Shown: positions 32,652-41,034 of the stretch, piece by piece
Layout: each line of letters starts with the position of its first letter
Position numbering within the stretch: the stretch's first letter is position 1
Assembly (NCBI RefSeq): GCF_016862175.1
Contig: NZ_BOML01000057.1
Coordinates: 1-64,000 of the forward strand
Length of the DNA stretch: 64,000 nucleotides
Reading direction: 5' to 3'
Source: Paractinoplanes durhamensis
Lineage (GTDB): Bacteria; Actinomycetota; Actinomycetes; Mycobacteriales; Micromonosporaceae
Notes under the pieces: generated by a model
Seen by the model: only the letters and a program-made list of their open reading frames with translations
What the model was told of the DNA's origin: nothing
The model's database searches: none
Program-made: the position numbers and the translations under genes

Positions 32652-33803
32652 TCAGCCGCGGCCGGACGCGGCCAGGACCCGTTGATAGATCTCTTCCAGG
32701 CAACCCCGAAAAACGTCCGGAGAGTACGCCGCCACGGCCGCCCGCCCCTCCCCGGTCACCCCGGCCCGCAGGGCTTCGTCGGACAGCATCCGCAGCAGGG
32801 CCGCGGCGAACGCGTCCGGGGTCGGCTCGCAGGTGAACCGGGCGGCCCCGGCCGCACCCGGGCGGACGGCCAGGCCCGGATCGGCGACCACCACCGGCAG
32901 TCCGGTCGCCTCGGCCTCGGCCAGCACCAGGCTCTGGGTGTCGGTGGTGGAGGCGAATGCGAGCACGTCGGCGGCCCGGTAGTACGCGGCCACCTCGTGG
33001 TGCGGCACCGGCGGACGGACCTCGACGTGGCCGGCCAGGCCGAGCGCGGTGATCCGGCCGGTCAGGTGGCGGCGCTGCCGGCTCACCCCGAGCAGGACCA
33101 GCCGTGCGTCCGGGCGGGCCGCCATCACCCGGGTGAACGCCTGCAGCAGCAGCTCCGGGTTCTTCTCGGCGGTGGCGCGGCCGACCGAGAGGACGACGTT
33201 CCCGCCGGTGCGCTCCGGGCCGGGCGCGATCGGCGGGACCGGCGTCGGCAGCACGCGGATCTCGGCGGCCGGCTCGAACACCGCGAAGCCGGCCGCGGTC
33301 TTGGCCGACGGGGCGATGGCCACCGCCGCCCGCGCGAACATGCCCTTTCCCAGCTCGATCAGCCGGTCCTGGCGGACCACGCCGGGGCGGGTCAGCTCCA
33401 GGAACTCCCGGGGCGACCAGCCCAGGCCCAGGCGCAGGGCGCACCAGGCGGCGCCGACCGGGATCTCGGCGAACATGTCGGCGTACGCCAGGAGGTCGGT
33501 GTGCCAGGTCAGCACCATCGGCACCCGCCAGGCGGCGGCCGCCCGGAAGCCGGTCATCCCGATCGGGCCGGTGCTGTGCACATGGACGACGTCGGCCGGC
33601 CCGGGCGTGAACGGCAGGCCGACCCGGACCTGCCGGAACGGCACCGGGATCGAGCGGACGCCGCCGCGGCTCAGCAACGGGCCGGGACGGTAGAGGTCGA
33701 CCTGGTGGCCGGCCGCGCGCAGCAACTCCACGGTCAGCTCGGCCGACCGGGCCACGCCGTCCGGGCGGCCGGGCTGACTGTCGCAGAAGTGCGCGATCTT
33801 CAC
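32652..33803 (-). CDS. glycosyltransferase family 4
   Basis: 383 residues of GT-B fold. N-terminal KIAHFCDSQPGRPDGVARSA, NVVLSVGRATAEKNPELLLQAF beginning the nucleotide-sugar domain, and VLAFASTTDTQSLVLAEAEATGLPVV carrying the E-x7-E motif of retaining GT4 enzymes. The ATG overlaps the acyltransferase stop by 4 bases, so the two are coupled. Together with PlsC this suggests synthesis of a glycosylated phospholipid such as a mannosylated phosphatidylinositol relative; the acceptor is not known. Confidence 0.88.
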   Translation of the reverse strand: MKIAHFCDSQPGRPDGVARSAELTVELLRAAGHQVDLYRPGPLLSRGGVRSIPVPFRQVRVGLPFTPGPADVVHVHSTGPIGMTGFRAAAAWRVPMVLTWHTDLLAYADMFAEIPVGAAWCALRLGLGWSPREFLELTRPGVVRQDRLIELGKGMFARAAVAIAPSAKTAAGFAVFEPAAEIRVLPTPVPPIAPGPERTGGNVVLSVGRATAEKNPELLLQAFTRVMAARPDARLVLLGVSRQRRHLTGRITALGLAGHVEVRPPVPHHEVAAYYRAADVLAFASTTDTQSLVLAEAEATGLPVVVADPGLAVRPGAAGAARFTCEPTPDAFAAALLRMLSDEALRAGVTGEGRAAVAAYSPDVFRGCLEEIYQRVLAASGRG

Positions 33804-34522
33804 GACCGGGCCAGGGCGTCCGCGATCGACTTCCGGGCCGCGTCACGCAGGGCGTACACATCAGGGAAATCCGTCGGCGCAAGCGGCGGCAGCACCTCGA
33901 TCCTCGCCCTGATGTGCTCTCGAAGAATGACGCCGTGGCGCGGCAGCGCCTGGCGGGTGCCGTGCACCGCGATCGGGAACACCGGCACGCCGTGCCGCAC
34001 CGCGAGGTCGAAGGCGCCGTCCTTGAACGGCTGCAGCGCGCCGTCCGACGTGCGCCGGCCCTCCGGGAAGATCATCAGGGGTGAACCGGCGTCGAGCAGG
34101 CGGTTGCAGAGATCCATCATCCGGCGCACCGAGGCGCCACTGCCGCGGACCACCGGCACGTAGCCGTTGAGACGCATGTTCCAGCCGATCAGCGGCACCC
34201 GGAAGATCTCCTGTTTGGAGACCCACTTGAACGGCCGGAACAGCGCGAACAGCACCAGGATGTCGATCAGCGAGGCATGGTTGGCGACCAGCACCGCGGC
34301 GCCATGCCAGGGCAACCGGTCGCGCCCGGTGATCCGCAGCCGCCACAGCGGGTTGACGTAGACGTAGAACGCGGCCCAGGCCGACGAGTAGAGATGCAGC
34401 GCGACCCGGCGCCGGTCGAACGGCAGCGTCACCAGCCACACCAGCAGCGCACCGGCGAAGAACACCGGGCAGGTGACGCCGATGAACGCCCAGAACGCCC
34501 ACGAGAACACCCTCAGCACCAT
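33800..34522 (-). CDS. 1-acyl-sn-glycerol-3-phosphate acyltransferase family (PlsC-like)
   Basis: 240 residues. N-terminal membrane segment FWAFIGVTCPVFFAGALLVWL, catalytic NHASLID (His and Asp of the HX4D motif), MRLNGYVPVVRG and FPEGRR (phosphate-binding). Acylates lysophosphatidate or a related acceptor at the membrane. TAGGAGG sits too close to the ATG at 34522, so the codon 2 GTG (34519) may be the real start. Translationally coupled to the GT4 gene downstream. Confidence 0.9.
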   Translation of the reverse strand: MVLRVFSWAFWAFIGVTCPVFFAGALLVWLVTLPFDRRRVALHLYSSAWAAFYVYVNPLWRLRITGRDRLPWHGAAVLVANHASLIDILVLFALFRPFKWVSKQEIFRVPLIGWNMRLNGYVPVVRGSGASVRRMMDLCNRLLDAGSPLMIFPEGRRTSDGALQPFKDGAFDLAVRHGVPVFPIAVHGTRQALPRHGVILREHIRARIEVLPPLAPTDFPDVYALRDAARKSIADALARS

Positions 34523-34540
34523 GCCTCCTAAGCTGGACGG

Positions 34541-35230
34541 ATGTCCCGTCTGCTGCCCGCCTTCGGGGTTCTCGCCGCGGTTCAGATGATCGTAGCGAGC
34601 ACCGTGGATGGTCTGACGCGGCCTGGTTATGAACAGACGCGGAATTGGATCAGTCAGCTGTCGCTCGGCCCGGGCGGGTGGCACGGCACTCTCAACCTGG
34701 CCACCTGCGGCCTCTGGCTGATCCTCGCCGCCATCGGGCTGCACCGGCGGGCCGACCGGTGGGCGGCGGGGCTGATCCTGTGGTGCGGGCTCACCATGGT
34801 GTCGCTCGCCGTCATCCGGACCGACGCCGGGCTGGGTTTCCCGCCCGGGGTGCCGACCGAGGAGACCACCCACGGGCTGATCCACCAGCTGATCGCCATC
34901 ACGCTCGGCGTCGCCGGGATCGGGGCGGTGGCCCGGCTCGGACCGCGGCGGGTGGCGTGGCCGCTCGCGGCGTTCATGACCGTGACGTTCGTGGCGGCCA
35001 GCGTGCTGGTGCTGCTCGACGCGGGCGGGGTGCTGCCGGGCAACCCGAGCGGGCTGCTCGAACGGGTCGCCCTGTTCGCCGGGCTCGGCTGGATCGGGCT
35101 GGTCAGCGGCCAGATCGCATGGGGTTCTTCCGCCCGCCGCCCCCGCGCAGCGCCGTCCACGGGCGGGGCTGGGCAAGCGCGTACGCCAGCCGCAGCGAAG
35201 GAAACAGAAGAAGCTGAATCCGGGCGGTGA
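34541..35230 (+). CDS. DUF998-type membrane protein
   Basis: 229 residues with about six hydrophobic helices and the DUF998 pattern (GYEQTRNWISQLSLGPGGW between TM1 and TM2, GLIHQLIAITLGVAGIGAV later). Function of the family is not known. The last 40 residues are polar and low-complexity and overlap the convergent glycosyltransferase gene by 128 bases, so the tail may not be conserved. Divergent from the PlsC-like gene with 18 bases between starts. Confidence 0.75.
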   Translation: MSRLLPAFGVLAAVQMIVASTVDGLTRPGYEQTRNWISQLSLGPGGWHGTLNLATCGLWLILAAIGLHRRADRWAAGLILWCGLTMVSLAVIRTDAGLGFPPGVPTEETTHGLIHQLIAITLGVAGIGAVARLGPRRVAWPLAAFMTVTFVAASVLVLLDAGGVLPGNPSGLLERVALFAGLGWIGLVSGQIAWGSSARRPRAAPSTGGAGQARTPAAAKETEEAESGR

Positions 35231-35936
35231 GCCAGGCCCGGGCGTACGCGCGGAGCCGCGGCCGGCCCGGATGCTGCCGGTAGGTCTGCTCGGTCATCAG
35301 CACGTAGCTGCGGTAGTCACCGAACCGGTTCGCGATCCGCCGCGCCGACGTGCCGGCCCGCATCCCGGTCGCGAACACCGCCGCCGAGCCCTCCCCGTGC
35401 AGGTGAATGCCGAGGTCGATGTCCTCGTGCACCTGTTCGTCCACGCAGAGGGCGGGCCGCACCCGCCGCCACGCGGAGGCCCGGATCGCCATGTTGGCGC
35501 CGAGCAACCAGTCGAGCGGCCCACCGCTCCACGCCCGCCGGAAGACGGCGTCGCCGCTGTCGATCAGCCGGGCGAGCGCCACGTCGTAGTAGGCCACCGG
35601 CCCGGTCGCGGCCTGCACGACCGGATCCGCGAACGTCTCCCGAACCGCCCGCGACCAGCCCGGGCCAAGCCGGGTGTCGGCGTCGATCCGCCCGATCACG
35701 TCCCCGCTCGCCGCGTCGAAGCCCCGGTTCCGCGCATGCTGAACGCCCCTTCGCGGTTCGTGCAGCAGGGTGACCCGGCCCGCGTATTCGCCGAGCACTC
35801 CGAGGGTGTCGTCCCCCGAGCCGTTGTCGACCACGATGACCTCGTGCACCGGCTCCCGCTGCGCGAGGACCGCGTCCAGACACGACCGGATGAACTGTTC
35901 CTCGTTGTAGACCGGAACGACGACGGAGATCCGCAT
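35103..35936 (-). CDS. glycosyltransferase family 2
   Basis: 277 residues of GT-A fold. MRISVVVPVYNEEQFIRSCL at the N-terminus, DNGSGDDT, the metal-binding DxD-like RIDADT near residue 96, and VHEDIDLG as the acceptor-side acidic motif; the C-terminal third has a hydrophobic segment. Transfers a sugar at the membrane; donor and acceptor are unknown. It ends inside the convergent DUF998 gene. DUF2750 gene ends 3 bases upstream, so they share a transcript. Confidence 0.88.
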   Translation of the reverse strand: MRISVVVPVYNEEQFIRSCLDAVLAQREPVHEVIVVDNGSGDDTLGVLGEYAGRVTLLHEPRRGVQHARNRGFDAASGDVIGRIDADTRLGPGWSRAVRETFADPVVQAATGPVAYYDVALARLIDSGDAVFRRAWSGGPLDWLLGANMAIRASAWRRVRPALCVDEQVHEDIDLGIHLHGEGSAAVFATGMRAGTSARRIANRFGDYRSYVLMTEQTYRQHPGRPRLRAYARAWLTARIQLLLFPSLRLAYALAQPRPWTALRGGGGRKNPMRSGR

Positions 35937-35939
35937 CCG

Positions 35940-36335
35940 TCAATTCAACCGGAGAGCCGCCGTCATCCTCGAGCGGAACTCGTCCAGCGTGAGAACCGAG
36001 GTGTTCAGCTCCTCGACCGGAAAGATCGAGATGCCGGCGTCGTCGTCCTTGAGCTGCGGCAGCCACTCCCGCAGAAACACGTCCACCGGGATCTGGATGG
36101 CGTGCTCGCCGTCAACTTCACCCTCGTTCTCCAGCCGGGCGACGGTCGCATACGGCCAGATCGGCAGCAGGGTGGTCCGCCGGGCATCCTCGGTGAAGAG
36201 AATCTCGTCCTCATCACCCCAGACCCACAGCGCCCCGGTCCCGGCCAGAACCTCGAAGGTCTTGGCCACCCGGGCAGCCTCGGCCAGCCCGCGAAGGCGC
36301 TCCGCTTCCCGCCGCGAGACGTCATCCGATGCCAC
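35940..36335 (-). CDS. DUF2750 family protein
   Basis: 131 residues with the DUF2750 layout: helix, ALWVWGDEDEILFTED, LPIWPYATVARLENEG, then VDVFLREWLPQLKDDDAGIS. GTG 36335 follows GGAGGTCAA. Members are small cytosolic proteins, some encoded beside toxins, so a second immunity protein is a possibility here. Downstream of the T7SS toxin and its probable immunity gene. Confidence 0.7.
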   Translation of the reverse strand: MASDDVSRREAERLRGLAEAARVAKTFEVLAGTGALWVWGDEDEILFTEDARRTTLLPIWPYATVARLENEGEVDGEHAIQIPVDVFLREWLPQLKDDDAGISIFPVEELNTSVLTLDEFRSRMTAALRLN

Positions 36336-36474
36336 TTGACCTCCGGTTATTCCGCCGCCTATGTCTCCGCGGCGACGCTACCCGGTGACCGGATCCGGCA
36401 CGGTGCCGGGTTGGCGGCAAGGTGAATCGTGGCGCCCCGGTCGACGACGATACCGCCGCCCTGGTTCGCGCCGA

Positions 36475-36861
36475 CTAGAACGCGAGGTGGTCGGCGTAAC
36501 CGGTGAGGGCGATCAGCCGCTCCTCGTCGACCGCCGGGATCGTGTAGTGCCGCTCCCGGATGGTGGCAAGCAGGTCCGGCGGCAGCGTGACGTGGTGACG
36601 GCGTACGTAATAGGACAGGTCCTGCCGCCAGAGCCACTCGCCGTCCGTCAAGATCGACGACCCGCTGAGGATCTCCTGTTCGGGATCGAGCACGTCGCGC
36701 TCGACGTCCATCATGTCGATCAGCAGGTAGCCGTTGTCGAGGTACTGCGTCACCAGGCCGACATCCTCGAGCTGCGCCGCCCCGATGTGGTCGGCGATGC
36801 TCTCCGGCGGTTCCGGGTGACGCGTCTGGCCGAGTTCAACGAACATTCCGGCGGTCCGCAC
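36475..36861 (-). CDS. probable immunity protein of the adjacent toxin
   Basis: 128 residues, acidic and soluble (MFVELGQTRHPEPPESIADH, LDNGYLLIDMMDVERDVLDP, WLWRQDLSYYVRRHHVTLPP). No family recognised. GTG 36861 is preceded by GGGAG and lies 2 bases after the toxin stop; a start at 36900 would overlap the toxin gene. The position and small acidic character suit an immunity protein, which is inference only. Confidence 0.6.
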   Translation of the reverse strand: MRTAGMFVELGQTRHPEPPESIADHIGAAQLEDVGLVTQYLDNGYLLIDMMDVERDVLDPEQEILSGSSILTDGEWLWRQDLSYYVRRHHVTLPPDLLATIRERHYTIPAVDEERLIALTGYADHLAF

Positions 36862-36863
36862 GG

Positions 36864-38192
36864 TCAGCTCCCTGCATTCCGGGGCCAGAAGGTGACCCAT
36901 TTTCCTTCGGGGAGGTTGGGTTTGTTAGCGATCTTGGGCACGTACTTCCCATCACCGTATATGGGCACCCCGACCGCCTGTGTCGGGGCTTTCACCGGTA
37001 CGCCGAGGGAGTCGGCCACCTGCTGGCCGGCCGGTACCACGCCCGACAGGTCCGGGTCGGCATCCACCCGGCCGGTGTGGCAGGAGACCAGGCGTACCGG
37101 CTGTCCCGGAACGTAGTTCGGATTGTCCCGCACAGCCTGCGCGATCTGCTCCGGGTTGGTGTAGTTGTGCGGATACTTGCCGCCGTCGTCGCCGACCACA
37201 CCGGGCCGGAACGTGCCGTTGGGCTCACCGTGCACGACCACGTCGTGCACGCCCGGCTCCGGCTGGACGTGATCGAAGTTGCGCATCGTGCTGCTGTCGT
37301 ACCCGACCGCCGTGGAGTTCGGCCCGTGATAGACCGGGTCACCAGTAGGCAGGTAGCCGTCCGGCGGCCGGGTCGGCGTCAGCGGGCGGTCACCAGGGTT
37401 CTTCCAATCCGACCGCTTGCCCATGTCGGCGAGGTCGTCGGCCGTACCCTTACCGCCCTTGCGCAGCCCGCGGATTGCCTCGCCGAGCTCTTTCATCGCT
37501 TGCGCCAGCTTCTTCATACTGGCGACGAGTTGCTTGAGCCAGCGGCCGATCTTCGCGGCCCACGACGCGCAGAGCGTGGACACCTGCTCGACGACGAGCG
37601 GGCTGGCGACGCCGAGGGTGGCGAGTTCTTCGATGGCGTACGAGATCAGTCGCGACACCACGGTGGCGATCGCGTCACGCACCATGACCCGGACCGTGCC
37701 GATGAGCATGCCGGCGCCCTCAACGATCAGCGCCATCGTTTCCGACGCGCGGCTGAGCGACTGCAGGTCCGAGACCCGCCGAGCGGCATGCGCCCGGTAC
37801 GCGTCGGCGGCGGCGCCTTGCCAGTCGGCCGTATCCCAGCCGGCTGCCTGCGACAGCGTGTCGGACTCGCCGGCCAGCCGGCCCGCGATGTTCCGCCAGG
37901 TCTGCGCCTGGGCCGCGATCTGGTTCGGGTCGCCGGCCAGCCAGTCCAGCGCCTCGGAGAGCGGCTTGACGTGCTCGATGATCCACGCGACGCCGTACTG
38001 CAGCAGTGAGCCGATCGGGTCGGACACGAACGCCAGCGCGTCCAGGGCACCGCCGGCGACGCCGAGCCCGCCGTCCACCCACGACCCGCTCTGCACGGCC
38101 TGGTGGATCTGCTGGATGTCCTCGACCGGGGCGATGCCGGCGAATGCTCCCGGCCCCGCGGTGGACGTAGCTGCCACCAGCGGGTTCGTCAC
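36864..38192 (-). CDS. T7SS polymorphic toxin: WXG-type N-terminus with caspase-like His/Cys C-terminal domain
   Basis: 442 residues from GTG 38192. The N-terminal 250 residues are helical with WDTADWQGAAADAYRAHAAR (WXG motif) and coiled-coil segments, typical of ESX/T7SS substrates. A linker (about 270-300) leads to the toxin domain, which has VVVHGEPNG (His321) and VRLVSCHTG (Cys371), followed by VADSLGVPVKAPTQAVGV. The HG and SC motifs 50 residues apart mirror clan CD proteases (caspase, CHAT, C80). The GTG overlaps the EspC-like stop. I infer a secreted antibacterial protease; activity is untested. Confidence 0.7.
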   Translation of the reverse strand: MTNPLVAATSTAGPGAFAGIAPVEDIQQIHQAVQSGSWVDGGLGVAGGALDALAFVSDPIGSLLQYGVAWIIEHVKPLSEALDWLAGDPNQIAAQAQTWRNIAGRLAGESDTLSQAAGWDTADWQGAAADAYRAHAARRVSDLQSLSRASETMALIVEGAGMLIGTVRVMVRDAIATVVSRLISYAIEELATLGVASPLVVEQVSTLCASWAAKIGRWLKQLVASMKKLAQAMKELGEAIRGLRKGGKGTADDLADMGKRSDWKNPGDRPLTPTRPPDGYLPTGDPVYHGPNSTAVGYDSSTMRNFDHVQPEPGVHDVVVHGEPNGTFRPGVVGDDGGKYPHNYTNPEQIAQAVRDNPNYVPGQPVRLVSCHTGRVDADPDLSGVVPAGQQVADSLGVPVKAPTQAVGVPIYGDGKYVPKIANKPNLPEGKWVTFWPRNAGS

Positions 38193-38502
38193 GGCAACCG
38201 CCCGCTGCGGGTGATGCCGTCGGCATTGTTCGCGTCGGTGGAGTCGTAGTGCTCGGCGGTCGCCATCAGCTTCTGCGCAGTGTCGCGCAAGTCGTCCGCG
38301 CTGTCCGTGATGGCTTGGATCAGAGTGTCCTGCAGGAGGCCCACAGCGGCGGAAGAAAATGGCAAATCTTTCCGTACGCGTCACCACCGGCCCGCACGGT
38401 AAGGCCGGCGTCGCCCGCCTCCCTGACGCCGTCCCCGATCGCATCGACCGTGCGCGAGTGCGCGACAAGGTCCTGCGTGATCACCGAGAACTGATCTGTC
38501 AC
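38189..38502 (-). pseudogene. EspC-like T7SS protein with an internal frameshift
   Basis: From GTG 38502 the frame reads VTDQFSVITQDLVAHSRTVD and GGDAYGKICHFLPPL, then stops near 38320. The -1 frame continues exactly with AVGLLQDTLIQAITDSADDL and YDSTDANNADGI to a stop at 38189. Both parts match the EspC (DUF2580) pattern, so one base is missing near 38341-38360. Start and stop overlap the neighbouring genes by GTGA, so the intact gene would be coupled at both ends. Real frameshift or sequencing error cannot be told here. Confidence 0.75.
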
Positions 38503-38873
38503 GCCTGGTCACCCTCGGCCTGGTAGCCCTTGAGGACGGCCTTGCCCGCCTCCGACTCCACGCCGATCGTACCGGCGACCGCTTCCTGCACCTTTTCGGC
38601 CAGCACCACCCGGGCAGCCGCGATCGTGGCCAGGATCTCCCGCGCAGTTCGCGCCGCCGGCTGCCGCCGGGTCTCGTCGTCGAGCCGGAGGTCGGTGAGC
38701 TCGCCCGACCGCCCGATGGTCACCTCGATGAGCCGGTCCTGGCTACGAGCCGACGCCGTGAGGCCCTCGATCCGGCCGGCGAGCTCCCGGGCCTGCTCCG
38801 CGCGGCGTTCGAAGCCCGCCTGCCAATCGTCGATGGTCCGATCCGCTTCGTCCCAGCTCACTCCGTCGAACAC
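38499..38873 (-). CDS. YbaB/EbfC-like protein of the T7SS operon
   Basis: 124 residues from GTG 38873, chosen because AGGAGG precedes it by 4 bases; GTG or ATG at 38888 is the alternative. N-terminal coiled coil (FERRAEQARELAGRIEGLTA), then the YbaB-type strand region SQDRLIEVTIGRSGELTDLR and a helix. YbaB-like proteins recur as first genes of actinobacterial T7SS effector loci. Overlaps the EspC-like start by 4 bases. Confidence 0.75.
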   Translation of the reverse strand: MFDGVSWDEADRTIDDWQAGFERRAEQARELAGRIEGLTASARSQDRLIEVTIGRSGELTDLRLDDETRRQPAARTAREILATIAAARVVLAEKVQEAVAGTIGVESEAGKAVLKGYQAEGDQA

Positions 38874-39052
38874 CCGACCTCCTGGCATCGCCTATCGATG
38901 GCGATCACCGAGCATAGCGATCCGGTTCCCTTCCCCGGCATCCTTCAGGTTCGACCTGATGCCGGCAGATCGGAGGACGAATGCGGCCCGGGTGCATCCG
39001 CCGGCGGGGGACGGGACGAACAACGACAAGAACCGGTGTGGGAAGGAGGTCG

Positions 39053-39631
39053 ATGGACTCCGACGAGGAGCTCGCCGAACGCTTACGCGACGGCGATGAG
39101 AAGGCCCTTCGGGTGGCGTACGACCGGCACGGCGCGACGGTGCTCTACCTGGCGCAGCGCCTGCTCGGCAACCGGGCCGACGCCGAGGACGTCACCCAGC
39201 TGACGTTCGTCGCGGCCTGGACCGGGCGCGACGGGTTCGACCCGCAGCGCGGCACGATGCTGGGCTGGCTGCTCGGCATCGCGAAGCGCAAAGCCGTGGA
39301 CCGGCTGCGGTCGGCCGAACGCTACAAGCGGGTGGCCGAGACGGTGAGCGCCCAGGTGCCCGCGGAGGACGAGACGGAACGCCCGGACCGGATCGTCGAC
39401 CGGCTGGTCGTCGCCGACGAGCTCAGCCGCCTGCCCGCCGACCAGCGGCGCACGCTGGAGCTGGCCTTCTTCGACGACCTCACCCATCCGCAGATAGCGG
39501 AGGTCACCGGGCTGCCGCTCGGCACGGTCAAGAGCCATATCCGCCGCGGGATGGCTAGCCTTCGACGGCGTTGGGAGGTGGACGGTGCAGCATTTGGATC
39601 TCGATCGACTCGTGCTTCTCGCGCTCTCTGA
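39053..39631 (+). CDS. ECF sigma factor, SigK-like
   Basis: 192 residues. Region 2 (LRVAYDRHGATVLYLAQRLL, NRADAEDVTQLTFVAAW) and region 4 (LPADQRRTLELAFFDDLTHP, GLPLGTVKSHIRRGMASLRR). ATG 39053 has GGAAGGAGGTCG upstream, a near-ideal ribosome site. It overlaps the anti-sigma gene by 47 bases. The order sigma, RskA-like anti-sigma, fasciclin protein matches mycobacterial sigK-rskA with mpt70/mpt83, so SigK-like is a context-based name. Confidence 0.9.
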   Translation: MDSDEELAERLRDGDEKALRVAYDRHGATVLYLAQRLLGNRADAEDVTQLTFVAAWTGRDGFDPQRGTMLGWLLGIAKRKAVDRLRSAERYKRVAETVSAQVPAEDETERPDRIVDRLVVADELSRLPADQRRTLELAFFDDLTHPQIAEVTGLPLGTVKSHIRRGMASLRRRWEVDGAAFGSRSTRASRAL

Positions 39632-40247
39632 ACCGCAGGAGCCGGCCGACGCCGATCACCTGGCCGAGTGCGCCGGCTGCCGGCACGACCTCGAGTCGCT
39701 GCGGCACGTCGCCGAACTCGGCGCCGAAGGACCGGACCTCGGCAGCCTGCCCGCCCCGCCCGAGCGGATCTGGCAGCGCATCGAGGCCGGCATCGCACCG
39801 GCCGAGACTCGCGTCGTCCGGCCGCGCCGGTCACGCTGGTTGCTGCCCGCGCTTGCCGCCGCGGTGCTGGCGGTGGCCGGAACCGTCGTTGTCCTGCAAC
39901 GCGCCCCGGCCGAGACGGTGACCGCACGGGCGACGCTCACGCCGCTGGCCACGGTGCCGGCCGACGCGGGCGGCACGGTGCGGGTGCTGTCCGACGGGGA
40001 GATGCTCGTCGACGTCCGCAACCTGCCGCTGACCACCGGTTTCCACGAGGTGTGGCTGATCGACCCCGATCACCCCACGAAGATGATCGCGATCGGCAAT
40101 CTGGCCGCCCGGCCGGACGCGACGCTGCCGGTGCCGCCCGGCGTCGACATGAACCGGTACCGGCTGGTCGACATCAGCGACGAACCGCACGACGGCGACG
40201 CCGCGCACTCCGGCCACAGCCTGCTGCGCGGAACCCTGACGTCCTGA
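39585..40247 (+). CDS. RskA-like membrane anti-sigma factor
   Basis: 220 residues. Zinc-binding anti-sigma domain with HLAECAGCRHDL (H-x3-C-x2-C) at about 25-36, one membrane helix (WLLPALAAAVLAVAGTVVVL, near 85-105) and an RskA-type extracytoplasmic domain with FHEVWLIDPDH. Holds the sigma factor at the membrane until cleaved by regulated proteolysis (known for RskA). GTG 39585 follows GGGAGGTGGAC inside the sigma gene. Confidence 0.9.
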   Translation: MQHLDLDRLVLLALSEPQEPADADHLAECAGCRHDLESLRHVAELGAEGPDLGSLPAPPERIWQRIEAGIAPAETRVVRPRRSRWLLPALAAAVLAVAGTVVVLQRAPAETVTARATLTPLATVPADAGGTVRVLSDGEMLVDVRNLPLTTGFHEVWLIDPDHPTKMIAIGNLAARPDATLPVPPGVDMNRYRLVDISDEPHDGDAAHSGHSLLRGTLTS

Positions 40248-40277
40248 CTGCATCTGCCGGGGCCGATGCGGCCGAAG

Positions 40278-40311
40278 TACGGGGTGGTGGCACCGAAGCC
40301 ACCACCCCGTA
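40278..40311 (+). terminator. strong hairpin between anti-sigma and fasciclin genes
   Basis: TACGGGGTGGTGGC pairs perfectly with GCCACCACCCCGTA (14 bp) around a 6-base loop ACCGAA. No T-run follows. It lies 20 bases before the fasciclin start, so it may attenuate, terminate, or protect the downstream mRNA. Confidence 0.7.
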
Positions 40312-40330
40312 CCCGGAAGGAATTTCCACG

Positions 40331-40978
40331 ATGAGGTTCATTCGACGCGGCCGGCGTATCGCCGCCGTCGCGGCCACCGCAGTGGTGGTCTCCGCGCTGG
40401 CCTCGGCGCCGGCCGACGCACACACCAAGTCGCTGGGCACCCGGTCGCTGGCCTCGGTCCTCACCGCCCACGGCAGCGGCTTCGACCACAACGGGCGCGA
40501 CTACGACATCCTGACCGCCGCGGTCCTGGCCGTACTCAAGGCCAAACCGGCCAGCCCGGTCGGCGTCCTGACCGACGGCAAGACGGCGCTGACCGCGTTC
40601 CTGCCCAACGACCGGGCGTTCGAGCTGCTGGTCGCCGACCTGCAGCACACCCGGCGGCTGCCCACCGAGAAGGCCGCCTTCACCGCGGTGGCCGGCCTCG
40701 GCATCGACACCGTCGAGTCGGTGCTGCTCTACCACGTCGTCCCGGGCGCCACCGTCACCCGAGCGGCGGCGCTGAAGTCCGACAACGCCCGCCTGACCAC
40801 CGCCGCAAAATCAAAGATCAAAGTTGATGTGTACGGCTGGGGGCACCGCCGGATCCGCCTGATCGACGCCGACACCAACGACCGCGACCCGCGCGTGATC
40901 GTCTTCAACATCAACAAGGGCAACCGCCAGATCGCCCACGGCATCGACCGCGTCCTGCGCCCGATCGACCTGCCCTGA
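40331..40978 (+). CDS. secreted fasciclin (FAS1) domain protein
   Basis: 215 residues. Signal peptide (RRIAAVAATAVVVSALASAP ending ADA), then one FAS1 domain with LTDGKTALTAFLPNDRAFEL (H1 region) and VLLYHVVPGATVTRAA (H2 motif YHVVPG). FAS1 proteins are surface or secreted adhesion-like proteins; the mycobacterial relatives MPT70 and MPT83 are controlled by SigK. ATG 40331 follows GGAAGGAATTTCC. Confidence 0.92.
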   Translation: MRFIRRGRRIAAVAATAVVVSALASAPADAHTKSLGTRSLASVLTAHGSGFDHNGRDYDILTAAVLAVLKAKPASPVGVLTDGKTALTAFLPNDRAFELLVADLQHTRRLPTEKAAFTAVAGLGIDTVESVLLYHVVPGATVTRAAALKSDNARLTTAAKSKIKVDVYGWGHRRIRLIDADTNDRDPRVIVFNINKGNRQIAHGIDRVLRPIDLP

Positions 40979-40986
40979 CGTCACCC

Positions 40987-41015
40987 CGGCGGGCGCCGGT
41001 ACGCGGTGCCCGCCG
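40987..41015. terminator. bidirectional terminator hairpin
   Basis: CGGCGGGCGCCG pairs with CGGTGCCCGCCG (12 bp with one G-T wobble) around the loop GTACG. It sits between the stops of two convergent genes, fasciclin and the TIR-NB-ARC-TPR gene. Confidence 0.65.
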
Positions 41016-41034
41016 AGCGGCTCGGGGAAAGGCC

